In this document: positions 30,990-40,759 of the stretch, piece after piece
Layout of the letters: each line of letters opens with the position of its first letter
Numbering within the stretch: the first letter of the stretch is position 1
Translations under genes and position numbers: made by a program
Notes under the pieces: generated by a model
Databases searched by the model: none
What the model saw: the letters and a program-made list of their open reading frames with translations, nothing else
What the model was told of the DNA's origin: nothing
NCBI RefSeq assembly: GCF_965219715.1
Contig: NZ_OZ244785.1
Coordinates: 4,650,001-4,714,000, forward strand
Length of the DNA: 64,000 bases
Source of the DNA: Bacterioplanoides sp965219715
Lineage (GTDB): Bacteria > Pseudomonadota > Gammaproteobacteria > Pseudomonadales > Oceanobacteraceae
Direction of reading: 5' to 3'

Positions 30990-33842
30990 TTATTTTTCGT
31001 TGGTCGCTACTTTTTTACCCGGCTGTGGCAGCGCAAAGCGCGCCAGATCGTTGCGTTTAACGTCAGACAGCTGCGCGACATCTTGCAATTCGCCGCCCTG
31101 AATCATCATCAGCCAAGGACGTTGTTTGTCGCTGATGGCTTGCTTGTACAGAGTGGTGATGTCTTCCAGTGTCAGAGTTTCAACTTCCTTGGCAATCGAC
31201 TCCATGGTGTTGAACTGGTAGCGGTGCTGGTTCAGTTCGCGCCAGAAACGGCTGGCTTTTTCTGCCAGATTTTTCGGTTTTTCCAGCAACAGATTAATCA
31301 GACCTTGCTTAAAGCTGCTGAATTCCTCAGGCGTTAATGCGGCTAGTTTTTCTTTGTATTGTTTGAAGAAGGTTTCACTGTGCTGCAGCAACTGCTGAGG
31401 CTCGGTGTCCGGAGACTGCACTATAAACGCCAGCGCCGGAACCGTTTGTTGCGGATAAGGCGTGGCAAATACGATATAGCCCAGCTGCTGTTCGGTACGC
31501 ATATATTGATAATACGGCGCCGATAAAATCTGGCCCAACAGGCTGAAACTTGCGCGGCTGCGGTCACTGGTATCATCACCCTGAATATACAGCGTAAAGG
31601 CGTTGTCCTGATGATCCAGTTGCAGTTGTTGTTGGTACTCACCAACCGGTGCCTGCAGTACTTCTGCCGGTGACAATTGTGGGCTGTTAGCCGGGAAGTA
31701 CTGGTTCACCATGGCGGCCATATCACGGGCCTGTTGTTCATTCAGGTTACCGTGAACATAAATTTCCTGGGCCAGCTTTTGGTGGAAGTTTTCAGCAAAT
31801 GCCAGTACGTCTTCGCGTTTAACCGTCGCAAGCTCGGTTAACAGTTGTTGCTGATTAAAGCTTGGCTCATATAACCAGTGTTTCAGCTCTTCCAGCGTAC
31901 GTTGATAAGGTTTGCCTTTTAACTGGTTTTCCAGTCCACGTTGCAGCGAGTTTTTATAACGGGTGAAGGCATCTTCATCCAGTTCAACCGTCTGCATTTC
32001 TTTCAGAATACGGCTTAATAATTCCGGTAATTTATCCTGATAACCACCAATGTGCAGCAGCAGGCCCTGGCCTGTGGTGCTCAGGTTATAGCTCAAACCC
32101 GCTAGGTAGGCCGGGTAGCTGTAGGTATTCAGGGCTTCATTCACGGTGCGGCTGTATAAACGGGCCAGTACGCGTTGGCGCGCTGAGTTTTGTACAGCTT
32201 GTTGCTCAAGCAATACACGAACGTGTGCTTTAGGCTGTTTAAAGTCGGTTTCGGCGTAATACCACAGTGAACGATCGGCTTCGTCGATCAGCGCTTGAGG
32301 AGATTTGTGGTCTGCGGCACTGATCAGCTCAAAGTTTTCTGGCACAAATGGATTCGCCGCCGGCAGGTGCATCTGATCAAGGCCTGCGGTTTCGATATCC
32401 TGGCTGCTGTAGCGGCTTGGACGCAGACGAATATTGGTCTGGTACCACGGATCCTGAATATCCGTCGGAACATTCGGCGCGATTAAAGTACGCAGCATGT
32501 TCTCTGAATTCAGGGCATCAAGAAATGGCTTCAGTGTTGGTTGGCTGATGGCCTGCCATTTGTAGTCACCGTAAATGCTGTCGTGGGCTGAGTACACCAG
32601 CAAGTTGCTGCTCAGGCGAACCACATAGTCCGATAACCGGCTTTGTTCCTGAAAGCGGAACGACAGCTCACTTAGCTGTGCCTGCTCTTCGATCAGGTAA
32701 CCCGGCAGAGGCTGATCTTTCAGCAGGTCGATGTAATACATCAACGCCTGGGTAATTTGTTCTGTGTGCAGCAGGCCTTTTTTCGTCAGGCTGACCTGCA
32801 CCACCATGGTAGTCTCATTATCCGTCGCAAATGAGCGACCTGCACTTAAACTTTCTGCCCAGCCTTTTTCTTTCAGGAACTCCAGCAGACTGCCTTCACC
32901 TTCATGGCCCAGTAAGTTGCTGATGACCTGAATCGGCTTAAATTGATAGAGATGCTTGGATGGCGGCAGCGGGAAAGTGAACTGCAGGCGACGAATTTCT
33001 TTGACCGGCTCAATGTTCATATCCAGCGGTAACTGACCTTCAGTAAATAACGGTGCTTTGGATTTAACCGGCTGAGTATCACGCTTAGGGATATCGGAAA
33101 AATGAGAAACCGCCCATTGTTCCAGTTGGTCGAGGGAATAATTACCGGCCAGCACCAGTGTCATCCGGTCTGATGAATAGTACTCGTCGTAGAATTTTAA
33201 TAATTCATCACGAATTTTGCTGTCTTCGCGATCGGAAAGGGTATCCAGGTTACCGGTGGCAAATGATGCCAGTGGATGTTCCGGGTTCATGGCTTGTTTT
33301 TCTGCCGAATAAATACGACGGAAGTCATCTTTGTATTTCGATTTGTATTCCGCATGTACGGCGTTCTTTTCACGTTCAACAAACTGTTCGTCAAACGTCG
33401 GAGAAATAAAGAAAGGTGCAAATCGATCCAGTGCGCCTTTCATTTCACTGTTATTAATGTCGAAAAAGTACGTCGTCTGACCATAAGCCGTGAAGGCATT
33501 ATGCGAGCCACCGTTACGTGAAATATACGCCTGATACTCGCCGGCATCCGGGAAAGGTTCGGTACCAAGAAACAGCATATGCTCAAGGAAATGTGCCAGA
33601 CCTTCGCGACCTTTCGGGTCATCACCACTGCCCACTTCAACCGACACTGCAGCAGCGGCTTTTTCTGATTCTGGTGTTTGTACTAATAACGTTCGCAAGC
33701 CATTATCCAGCTCAAGATAACGGTAATCGTAGGCATCCGATGGACTAACGATAAGGTCTGGCTGGTTCAGTTTTTTGTACATAGAAAATGCGATCGCTGC
33801 AAAGACGATAAGTAAGAAGGTCCAATAACGGGGTGACAGCAT
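30990..33842 (-). CDS. M16 family (pitrilysin/insulinase-like) metalloprotease
   Basis: A 950-residue zinc protease. An N-terminal membrane anchor (residues ~6-22, YWTFLLIVFAAIAFSMY) has no clear cleavage site, so it is probably tethered with the enzyme in the periplasm. The inverted zinc motif HFLEH is His84-Phe-Leu-Glu87-His88 in GLAHFLEHMLFLGTEP, and a downstream Glu in AVHAEYKSK completes it. Four M16 repeats fill the rest, the normal pitrilysin layout. It degrades peptides of insulin-B size in known members. The small gene 33883-34143 is 40 bases upstream, probably co-transcribed. Confidence 0.93.
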   Translation of the reverse strand: MLSPRYWTFLLIVFAAIAFSMYKKLNQPDLIVSPSDAYDYRYLELDNGLRTLLVQTPESEKAAAAVSVEVGSGDDPKGREGLAHFLEHMLFLGTEPFPDAGEYQAYISRNGGSHNAFTAYGQTTYFFDINNSEMKGALDRFAPFFISPTFDEQFVEREKNAVHAEYKSKYKDDFRRIYSAEKQAMNPEHPLASFATGNLDTLSDREDSKIRDELLKFYDEYYSSDRMTLVLAGNYSLDQLEQWAVSHFSDIPKRDTQPVKSKAPLFTEGQLPLDMNIEPVKEIRRLQFTFPLPPSKHLYQFKPIQVISNLLGHEGEGSLLEFLKEKGWAESLSAGRSFATDNETTMVVQVSLTKKGLLHTEQITQALMYYIDLLKDQPLPGYLIEEQAQLSELSFRFQEQSRLSDYVVRLSSNLLVYSAHDSIYGDYKWQAISQPTLKPFLDALNSENMLRTLIAPNVPTDIQDPWYQTNIRLRPSRYSSQDIETAGLDQMHLPAANPFVPENFELISAADHKSPQALIDEADRSLWYYAETDFKQPKAHVRVLLEQQAVQNSARQRVLARLYSRTVNEALNTYSYPAYLAGLSYNLSTTGQGLLLHIGGYQDKLPELLSRILKEMQTVELDEDAFTRYKNSLQRGLENQLKGKPYQRTLEELKHWLYEPSFNQQQLLTELATVKREDVLAFAENFHQKLAQEIYVHGNLNEQQARDMAAMVNQYFPANSPQLSPAEVLQAPVGEYQQQLQLDHQDNAFTLYIQGDDTSDRSRASFSLLGQILSAPYYQYMRTEQQLGYIVFATPYPQQTVPALAFIVQSPDTEPQQLLQHSETFFKQYKEKLAALTPEEFSSFKQGLINLLLEKPKNLAEKASRFWRELNQHRYQFNTMESIAKEVETLTLEDITTLYKQAISDKQRPWLMMIQGGELQDVAQLSDVKRNDLARFALPQPGKKVATNEK

Positions 33843-33882
33843 GTCAGCTCCTGTGCATTACGCTGTGATATTTATTCGGCGA

Positions 33883-34143
33883 TCAGTGCGCCGTTCCCTG
33901 GGCATTAATGATGGCCTGTGCATCGGCCAGAGAATGCTGTTTGGGGTCGAGTTGGTTGATCAGGTCAAGACGCTGTTTGGCATCTTCAAGTTCCGCCATT
34001 ACCAGTGCGAACTGGCTTTGAAAGCCCTGATCAATTGCGTCATACAGTTCCTGTGCCTGATCTTTGCTGTTGGCAGCATTCGATTCACGCAGGGATTTCA
34101 GACAGGCTAGGGCAATCTGGTGGTAGGCTTGGTCTTTGTTCAC
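33883..34143 (-). CDS. Hypothetical helical protein
   Basis: An 86-residue all-helical soluble protein (ALACLKSLRESNAANSKDQ, then FALVMAELEDAKQRLDLINQ). AGGAG lies seven bases before GTG 34143, so the longer frame beginning at 34173 is rejected. It precedes the M16 protease gene by 40 bases on the same strand and may be translated from the same mRNA. No family recognised. Confidence 0.7.
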   Translation of the reverse strand: MNKDQAYHQIALACLKSLRESNAANSKDQAQELYDAIDQGFQSQFALVMAELEDAKQRLDLINQLDPKQHSLADAQAIINAQGTAH

Positions 34144-34248
34144 TAACGGACTCCTGATACAACACATAGCCACATTCAGCGGCTGTTACGGCTGTCTATC
34201 ATAACGCAGCGGTTGCTAATGAGAAGGGCTAACGTGTCGGAAAGTGTT

Positions 34249-34276
34249 AGGGCCTGATCATTCAGATCAGGCCCTT
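34249..34276. terminator. Hairpin downstream of the REC-PAS protein gene
   Basis: AGGGCCTGATC (34249-34259) and GATCAGGCCCT (34265-34275) form a perfect 11-bp stem with loop ATTCA just after the stop of the minus-strand regulator gene. The T-run on the minus strand is weak, so termination may be partial. Confidence 0.65.
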
Positions 34277-34289
34277 ATAAAACAACGGC

Positions 34290-36122
34290 TTATTGCGCGA
34301 ACCAATGAAGCTGGTCGGCACTCAGTGGGCGAGACAATACGTCACCACTGAGCCAGTCGACATTGCTCTGATGGGCGGCAGCCAGACTCTCGGTAATGTT
34401 GATTTCCGGCGCGTAAATAAGCAGGTCGTGGTCGTGGATACGCTGCAACAAGCGACGGCTTTGTGGCAGCGATTTGCTGTGCCGCATATTCGATAAAAAC
34501 TCCGGTGCCAGCATCACGCCCTGAATCGGCAATGACAGCACCTGACGCGAGTTAAGGAAACTGCGGCCAAAGTTGGCCATAAACAACTGGCAGTTGGTTT
34601 GATGAAGCTCGGAGCGCAGTGTCTGTTCGTCACTGTCCTGGCATAAAAGCTGGTTCTCATCGAGAATCACAACGCTGCGCAGATCGTGCTCTTTGCTGAA
34701 GCTTTGTATGGCATTAAGGTAAGCGCGGCAGTGCTCAAGGGGAACATCCTGAGCGTCGTAAATAACCGTCATATGGCCCGGATAACTGGCCTTCCAGGCG
34801 GTATTCATCGTGGTTAACCAGTCGTGCCAGTGTTCTGTGTCATGACTTTTGGTTGTTGGTTTAAGTGCGACCAGTTCACCGCGCTGGCTGAACAACAGCA
34901 GTGCCTGGTGTTCTGGTTGTGATGGCGAGGTTGCTTTTGCCGCTTCGCTCAACCGCAGTGCGGGCTTTTGTGGTTCCTGCTGCATCGCTTCCGGAATTAA
35001 TCCGAGTCTCTGGCGTAGCCATTCATCCCAATCAAGGCTGTCATCGCGTTTTTGTTCGATCACCACCCCCGGCTGAACGATCAGGCGTTCGCCACGGAAT
35101 TTGATCGGGTCTTTAAAATCATCGCTGATGTGTTGCTGCTGGGCGACCGCAATGCCTTCGCGGGCCGGAACCAGAATCAGAAATACGTGCAGCTGCGGTG
35201 AATAAATTTCGAATTGTTCGTTAGTCGCGGCTTGCAATCGTTCGTAACAAATCGAAGACAGGTCTTTGTTATCCACTTGTTGAGGATCAAAACTAACGAC
35301 CAGCAGCTCCAGCGTGTCGTCGGAATCATGGGCGTCACGTTCAAGGCGGTTGAGGTGATGGCTGCCTGAATACCGTTTCAGTTCATCCTTAAAGTCTGAC
35401 GGTGGGCTGATATCGTCGCCAACAAAGCGGCACAAACACACGCGGAACTGGTCGCTGACGGAGGTCACCGTCATCCAGCTTGGCACCTTTTGCTGATCTT
35501 TTTGCAGGAAATTAAAAAATCCCAGCCATGAGTGATCGGCCTCGACTTGCAATGTGACCTCGGTTTCAAGCTCAACCGGCATGGCTGAAATGTTCGGAGC
35601 AAACAGGTTTTTGCCAATCAGCTCCTGCTCGTTCAGGCCCAATGCTTCACACATCGGGCGGTTCACCAGGCGCACAATCCAGTTAACGTCGGTCAGTAGT
35701 AAGGGCTGTTCATCCTGAACCGTGTGGCGTAATAGCTGGGCTTTACGCAATAGCTGATGTTGTTTCAGGCCTTCTTTGATATCGCTGGTCAGCAGCAGGT
35801 TGTCCCACGGTTTGGCGACAAAGCGGTGCACGTCACCGTCACGCCAGGCTTGCTGCAATTCCGGATAGTCGACCTGGCCAGACAAGAGAATGCGGTAGGT
35901 TGCAGGAGAAGTCTGACGTACCTGGCGGCACAGGCTCAGGCCATCACCACCCGGCATTTTAAAATCGGTAATCAGTAAGTGAATATCCTGTTCATGCAGG
36001 ATCTCCAGCGCTTCAGCGGTGTTGCTGGCCTCGAACAAGGTATATTGTTCCGGCCTCAGCATACGGCGAATGGCTTGCAAAATGCCGACTTCATCATCCA
36101 CCAACAACAAATTCCACTGCAT
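34290..36122 (-). CDS. Response regulator with PAS and degenerate GGDEF/EAL-like domains
   Basis: A 610-residue protein. The N-terminal receiver (1-120) is intact: Asp9/Asp10, phospho-acceptor Asp53 (ITDFKMPGG) and Lys in VAKPWD. A PAS-like domain follows (~130-225). The region ~250-380 looks like a GGDEF fold without the GG(D/E)EF site. The last ~180 residues look like an EAL fold without the EAL, DDFG or KID motifs, ending in VDWLSGDVLSRPLSADQLHWF. It is therefore probably a catalytically inactive c-di-GMP-type effector or scaffold. Divergent from the HTH/histidine kinase pair. Confidence 0.82.
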   Translation of the reverse strand: MQWNLLLVDDEVGILQAIRRMLRPEQYTLFEASNTAEALEILHEQDIHLLITDFKMPGGDGLSLCRQVRQTSPATYRILLSGQVDYPELQQAWRDGDVHRFVAKPWDNLLLTSDIKEGLKQHQLLRKAQLLRHTVQDEQPLLLTDVNWIVRLVNRPMCEALGLNEQELIGKNLFAPNISAMPVELETEVTLQVEADHSWLGFFNFLQKDQQKVPSWMTVTSVSDQFRVCLCRFVGDDISPPSDFKDELKRYSGSHHLNRLERDAHDSDDTLELLVVSFDPQQVDNKDLSSICYERLQAATNEQFEIYSPQLHVFLILVPAREGIAVAQQQHISDDFKDPIKFRGERLIVQPGVVIEQKRDDSLDWDEWLRQRLGLIPEAMQQEPQKPALRLSEAAKATSPSQPEHQALLLFSQRGELVALKPTTKSHDTEHWHDWLTTMNTAWKASYPGHMTVIYDAQDVPLEHCRAYLNAIQSFSKEHDLRSVVILDENQLLCQDSDEQTLRSELHQTNCQLFMANFGRSFLNSRQVLSLPIQGVMLAPEFLSNMRHSKSLPQSRRLLQRIHDHDLLIYAPEINITESLAAAHQSNVDWLSGDVLSRPLSADQLHWFAQ

Positions 36123-36371
36123 AGATCACCTCACTGATCCGTATATCCTTATTGAAGACTAGGCTTTATCTGAGCCTGCTGTTCTTATTGTTACCTGTAA
36201 AATGTAGCGCTTTGTAAAAGAATGCAACTGCTTGCGAAAAATCCTTCAGTTTAAAACGCTACTGAAGCCAGCTTTTTTATATCCCTTTCTCTATTTACGT
36301 TTTTTCTCCTTGAAAAGCCTCAGGGCTATCTATACTGGAACTAAGTGTCATGCAGAGATTGAGAGTGCGCA

Positions 36372-36917
36372 GTGAGGGATAAACAAGCTTTAACAACCGG
36401 AGAAGTCGCCAAATATTGTGGTGTTAATTTCCGGACCGTCATTCGCTGGATTGAGCGTGGTCACCTGGAGGCTTACAAGCTTCCGGGGCGTGGTGATAAC
36501 CGGATCCCGGTCGACAGTTTTGTGAATTTTCTCAAAGGCAACAACATGCCGGTTCCAGATGATCTGATGATGGGCGGTAAAACCCTGTTGCTGTTGTCGG
36601 AATCGAATGAAAAGTCGATTGAGATTGCATCGGTTGTCCGTCGTGCTGGCTGGGATGTGATTGTCACCTCCGACCCGGTTCAGTTTGGCTATCAGATTGC
36701 CCAGCATCAACCTGGTGCTATTGCAGTAACCGCCGACAGAGACCGTCATTCCGTCGAAAAAGTCATTAAGGACGTCGAAGGCCGCGACATTATGTGTCTG
36801 TGTTTTGATGTGCCTGTTAATAAAGAAGCAGCAAACAGCCACAGTTGGATGTACTATAACTGGCCTCAGGATCAGCAAGAGCTGATTAACGGATTAACCA
36901 GTGATGTCGCCGCCTGA
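36372..36917 (+). CDS. HTH (excisionase/BldC-like) protein with receiver-like C-terminal domain
   Basis: A 181-residue DNA-binding protein. A MerR/excisionase-type helix-turn-helix at ~8-55 (TTGEVAKYCGVNFRTVIRWI, then PGRGDNRIPVDSF) is joined to an alpha/beta domain at ~68-175 built like a receiver (KTLLLLSESNEKSIEIASVV). The acidic pocket is not conserved (Glu-Ser in place of Asp-Asp, AVTADRDR around the acceptor site), so it may not be phosphorylated. Start is GTG 36372 in GTGAGGGAT. The hybrid histidine kinase follows 48 bases later, suggesting a joint pathway. Confidence 0.8.
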   Translation: MRDKQALTTGEVAKYCGVNFRTVIRWIERGHLEAYKLPGRGDNRIPVDSFVNFLKGNNMPVPDDLMMGGKTLLLLSESNEKSIEIASVVRRAGWDVIVTSDPVQFGYQIAQHQPGAIAVTADRDRHSVEKVIKDVEGRDIMCLCFDVPVNKEAANSHSWMYYNWPQDQQELINGLTSDVAA

Positions 36918-36965
36918 ATAACAGGCACTCTTTGTAAGCGCGATTAATGACATGAGGCCGAGTGA

Positions 36966-38987
36966 ATGGATCTGATCTGGCAATTGTCGACGCTGTTAAT
37001 GGCGCTGCTCTGTGTCACGATTGCCGGGTTCTTACAAAGGGCCCGCAAAGAGCTGGAACAGGTCAATAAAGAACGCCAGCGTTTTGTTCTTCTCTGGAAA
37101 CACCTCCCCGATATTGTTACTGAAATTGATTGCGACGGCCGTATTCTCGATGTGAACAACATCATCAATGGTTACGAACGTAAGCGTCTGATCGGCAGTC
37201 TGAGTACCGATCATCTTTCCCCAGAATTTGCCGAAGTATTTCTTGCTCGCCTGAAGAGTGCGATTGAAACCCGTCAACCACAATCTTACGAAATGAGTAT
37301 TCCGGTGGCCGACGGCAGCCGGGCGGTATTATCGAATCAGTTGATACCGGTGGTGGTGGACAATGAGTTACAGAACTTGCTGGTGATCAGTACCGATGTG
37401 ACCGAACAGATTCAGGCCCGGGGAGTGCTTGAGCAGCAGCGTGATGATGCTGAACAGGCAAATCTGGCGAAGAGCCGTTTTCTTGCCAGTATGAGTCACG
37501 AAATCCGTACGCCGATGAACGGCTTACTGGGGATGGTGTCTCTGATGGAGCAGACATCACTGAATGAAGAACAGCTGGGTTTCCTGAAAGTCATTCAGTC
37601 GTCTTCGGATCACCTGTTAGCTGTGATCAACGATATTCTCGATATCTCCAAAATCGAAGCCAACAAACTGGCGATTGAAGAAGAGGCGTTTAACGTCCGC
37701 ACCATGGTGGATGACTTGCTAGGCATGGTGTCTGCCAAGGCGAAGGAAAAATCGCTGGCGTTGCAGTCATTTGTGGAAGATGGCATGCCTGACGTTCTGA
37801 TGGGAGATGCCGTGCGAATTCGTCAGATTCTGATGAACTTTCTGACCAATGCGATCAAGTTTACCAACCACGGTCATGTGTTATTACGCCTGGTGGTGGT
37901 GTCGCGTCAGGGGGAGAATGTGCATCTGCGTTTTTCCGTCGAAGACAGTGGTATTGGTATCGAAGCTTCCAAAGCGATGCACCTGTTTGATGAATACACC
38001 TTTGCCCATGGCAAGCTGTCGACGATGGAGGGAGGGACCGGACTGGGCCTGAGTATTAGCCGACGCTTAGCGCAGTTAATGAGTGGCAAAGTTGGTGTGA
38101 TCAGCACCCCCGAAGTTGGTTCGAATTTCTGGCTGGACCTGCATCTGGATGTTGCCAGTCGTGAGGTGATTGGAGCCAGCACCGACAGTCCGGTGGCGTT
38201 TGCAGAACTTCCCATCTGGATTGCCGATGAATTACGGGTCAATCGCGCGCTGGTGGTGTCGGTCGCTCGCGGCCTTGGCGCACCGCAGCAAGAGTTTTCA
38301 AATAAAGAAACGTTGTTGGAGGCATTAAAGAATCAGCGGCCTGCCATTCTGATTCTGTCGAAACGTTTATTTGAGTCTTTGCAGGATGATTGGGCGTTAC
38401 TGCAACAAGAGCAGATCCATATTGCTGTGACTTATCCGGATACGATTAACTTCGATCCGAGTGAGTTGCTGAAAAACGGCATCAGCGCTTATTGGGACTG
38501 GCCAATTGGCCAGAAACATTTAGCCCAATTATTAACCAATATGGCGCTGAATCAGGATCGGCAACAACTGATCAGTCCTTATCGCCGGGCTGTGAAACCG
38601 GCGCTTCAGGATGATGAGCTATTGAATGGTAAGCGCATTCTGCTGGCGGAAGATAATCCGGTTAACCAGAAGGTCGCCAGTCATATGCTGAAACGCATGG
38701 GGTGTGACATCATCATCGCCAATAACGGTGAAGAAGCGTTGCAGAAATTGCAGTCTGAGAGCTTTGATCTGGTGTTAATGGATTGCCATATGCCCGTTAT
38801 GGATGGTCTCGAGGCAACACGGGAAATTCGTCACGAACTGAATCTTGATCTGCCCGTATTGGCGTTATCGGCGGACGTGATGGCCGAACAGAAAAAAGCC
38901 TGTGTTGAAGCCGGAATGAATGACTACCTGGCTAAACCGGTTAAATTTGATGAGCTGCGCCAGGCGCTGCAGCAGTACCTGGCGTGA
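36966..38987 (+). CDS. Hybrid sensor histidine kinase (TM-PAS-HisKA-HATPase-REC)
   Basis: A 673-residue kinase: one N-terminal membrane span (~4-24), PAS domain ~40-155, HisKA with His178 in SMSHEIRTPMNG, HATPase with the N-box MNFLTNAIKFT and G-boxes up to GGTGLGLSI, a poorly conserved middle segment (~400-540), and a C-terminal receiver with Asp606 (LMDCHMPVMDG) and Lys in YLAKPV. There is no separate HPt domain, so phosphate goes either to a distant HPt protein or back. It follows the HTH/receiver-like gene and is divergent from the degenerate REC-PAS protein; the three probably form one signalling set. Confidence 0.93.
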   Translation: MDLIWQLSTLLMALLCVTIAGFLQRARKELEQVNKERQRFVLLWKHLPDIVTEIDCDGRILDVNNIINGYERKRLIGSLSTDHLSPEFAEVFLARLKSAIETRQPQSYEMSIPVADGSRAVLSNQLIPVVVDNELQNLLVISTDVTEQIQARGVLEQQRDDAEQANLAKSRFLASMSHEIRTPMNGLLGMVSLMEQTSLNEEQLGFLKVIQSSSDHLLAVINDILDISKIEANKLAIEEEAFNVRTMVDDLLGMVSAKAKEKSLALQSFVEDGMPDVLMGDAVRIRQILMNFLTNAIKFTNHGHVLLRLVVVSRQGENVHLRFSVEDSGIGIEASKAMHLFDEYTFAHGKLSTMEGGTGLGLSISRRLAQLMSGKVGVISTPEVGSNFWLDLHLDVASREVIGASTDSPVAFAELPIWIADELRVNRALVVSVARGLGAPQQEFSNKETLLEALKNQRPAILILSKRLFESLQDDWALLQQEQIHIAVTYPDTINFDPSELLKNGISAYWDWPIGQKHLAQLLTNMALNQDRQQLISPYRRAVKPALQDDELLNGKRILLAEDNPVNQKVASHMLKRMGCDIIIANNGEEALQKLQSESFDLVLMDCHMPVMDGLEATREIRHELNLDLPVLALSADVMAEQKKACVEAGMNDYLAKPVKFDELRQALQQYLA

Positions 38988-39036
38988 ATAACACCCAGCT
39001 CGCACTCAATAATGGCGGGCGGATAAAGCGGTGAAG

Positions 39037-39438
39037 TTACAACACGCTGCCGTATGGAATAAAGCGGTTATCCGTTTTACTTTTGAGTGCTTTGATAATG
39101 TCTTTTTCCGGAAGTTGTTTGGTTTTCTTCAGAAAACGGTAAATCCAGATAGCCGGGTTCTTATCCCGGGCTTCCCAGCCGCTTAATTTCATCTCTGCAA
39201 GGGTATAAAAGGTAGCCAGATTGAGACGTTCCTGTGGCTCCAGTTCATTAATTACGGTTTGCCACTGATCCTCCGCCAGCTGAATCCAGCTGCGGGCTCG
39301 TGCCAGATTCTGGTCATCGATTGCGGCACTCAGATCCGTGGATGTTTCCAGTTGCTGGTGCAGCTCCGCCAGAGTTTTCAGTACTGTCAAGTCAGGTGCT
39401 GTGGTTCCACCACCGGCAGGTTGCCATGTATCAACCAT
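39037..39438 (-). CDS. Hypothetical protein
   Basis: A 133-residue soluble helical protein (LKTLAELHQQLETSTDLS, then SWIQLAEDQWQTVINELEPQ and AEMKLSGWEARDKNPAIWI). GGTAATTTGTA precedes ATG 39438. It is convergent with the hybrid kinase gene and divergent from the acyltransferase gene. No known domain was recognised. Confidence 0.72.
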   Translation of the reverse strand: MVDTWQPAGGGTTAPDLTVLKTLAELHQQLETSTDLSAAIDDQNLARARSWIQLAEDQWQTVINELEPQERLNLATFYTLAEMKLSGWEARDKNPAIWIYRFLKKTKQLPEKDIIKALKSKTDNRFIPYGSVL

Positions 39439-39594
39439 TACAAATTACCTTGTTCGCTCTGAGAAAGCGGCAAGGATATACTAAAGCGACTGAGGCTGCG
39501 AACGGCCCAAAACAGACAGGAAAATGGCCAGACTTGTCGCCGTCATAGCGGTTAGATAATGGATAATGGCCAGATTGGGAACACGAGAAGTTAT

Positions 39595-40743
39595 ATGACT
39601 GACAATTACTCTGATATTCGTCCTTTTAACGATGACGAAGTAACCGCTGTGTTAAAGCGTTTGCTGACTTCTGATGAGTTACTCGGAGCTTTATTGAATT
39701 ATCGTTTTCCCTCATTGCCTGGCATCGTTAAGCCGTTGGCCAAGCCGGTATTTTCTGCCCGGGTAAAAAAAGAGTTTTCTCAGGTCGACTCCATTGAAGC
39801 ATTTCAGCTGTGGCTGGAGCCTAAAGTTGAGCAGCTGCTGCAACGTTCTACCACAGAGGTTGTTGTTGAAGGGCTTGATCAGCTTGATCCGGCAACGCCG
39901 TATGTCTGGATCTCGAACCATCGCGATATTGCGATGGACCCGACCATGATTAATTACTCGCTGCACCTGGCTGGCTGGCCTACCAGCCGTATTGCCATAG
40001 GCGATAACCTGCTGAATAACCCGGATGTGGCCGACATCATGCGGTTAAACAAAAGTTTTATTGTGAAGCGCAGCATCGAAAACAAGCGCCAGAAACTGCG
40101 CGAATTGCAGCGATTGTCCGGGTATATCCGCCATTCTGTCGAAGAAGGGCAATCGATCTGGATTGCCCAGCGCGAAGGGCGTGCCAAAGACAATATCGAT
40201 AAAACCGATACCGCAGTGTTAAAGATGCTGGCGCTGCACGGACGAGAGCGCAAGGAAAGCTTTGCTGAAACCATGCAGGCATTAAACCCGGTTCCGGTTT
40301 CGATTCAGTATGAATGGGATCCGTGTGACCTGATGAAAGCCCAGGAACTGGTCAGTCGTGCCAGTGCCGATGACTATCAAAAAGATGATGAAGAAGATGT
40401 GCGCAGCATCCTCACTGGCCTTACCGGAGCTAAAGGTAAAGTAAAAGTTAATTTCGGTACGCCGTTAATCGCTGAACAATTGCAGGATGCTGATATAATG
40501 GCCAACCAGATTGATCAGCAACTTCGCGACATGATTGAGGTGCTACCGGTACATCATGCGGCGTTGCAATTATTGCAGCAGCAGAACGGCCAGTTCCGTC
40601 AGCATCCGGTTGATTCCAGCCTGGATCTGAGTAAAGACATCGAAGCCCTTAATCAACGTATTGCTGATCAGAGCAGCGCCGTACAACAACGATTGCTGGA
40701 AAATTATGCCGCGCCTCTGTTACTGGAGGCCAATAAAACCTAA
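39595..40743 (+). CDS. PlsC-like glycerol acyltransferase family protein
   Basis: A 382-residue protein with the 1-acylglycerol-3-phosphate acyltransferase fold. SNHRDIAMD near residue 107 is the HX4D catalytic motif, and WIAQREGRAKD near 199 is the conserved glycerolphosphate-binding block (usually FPEGTRS), here in the Gln-Arg-Glu-Gly-Arg variant of a less studied branch. No membrane span is evident, unlike classical PlsC, so it probably binds the membrane surface. ATG 39595 is chosen over 39559, which lacks a ribosome binding site. Exact substrate unknown. The lipoprotein gene follows 16 bases later. Confidence 0.85.
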   Translation: MTDNYSDIRPFNDDEVTAVLKRLLTSDELLGALLNYRFPSLPGIVKPLAKPVFSARVKKEFSQVDSIEAFQLWLEPKVEQLLQRSTTEVVVEGLDQLDPATPYVWISNHRDIAMDPTMINYSLHLAGWPTSRIAIGDNLLNNPDVADIMRLNKSFIVKRSIENKRQKLRELQRLSGYIRHSVEEGQSIWIAQREGRAKDNIDKTDTAVLKMLALHGRERKESFAETMQALNPVPVSIQYEWDPCDLMKAQELVSRASADDYQKDDEEDVRSILTGLTGAKGKVKVNFGTPLIAEQLQDADIMANQIDQQLRDMIEVLPVHHAALQLLQQQNGQFRQHPVDSSLDLSKDIEALNQRIADQSSAVQQRLLENYAAPLLLEANKT

Positions 40744-40759
40744 CAGGGAAACTCTGTAT

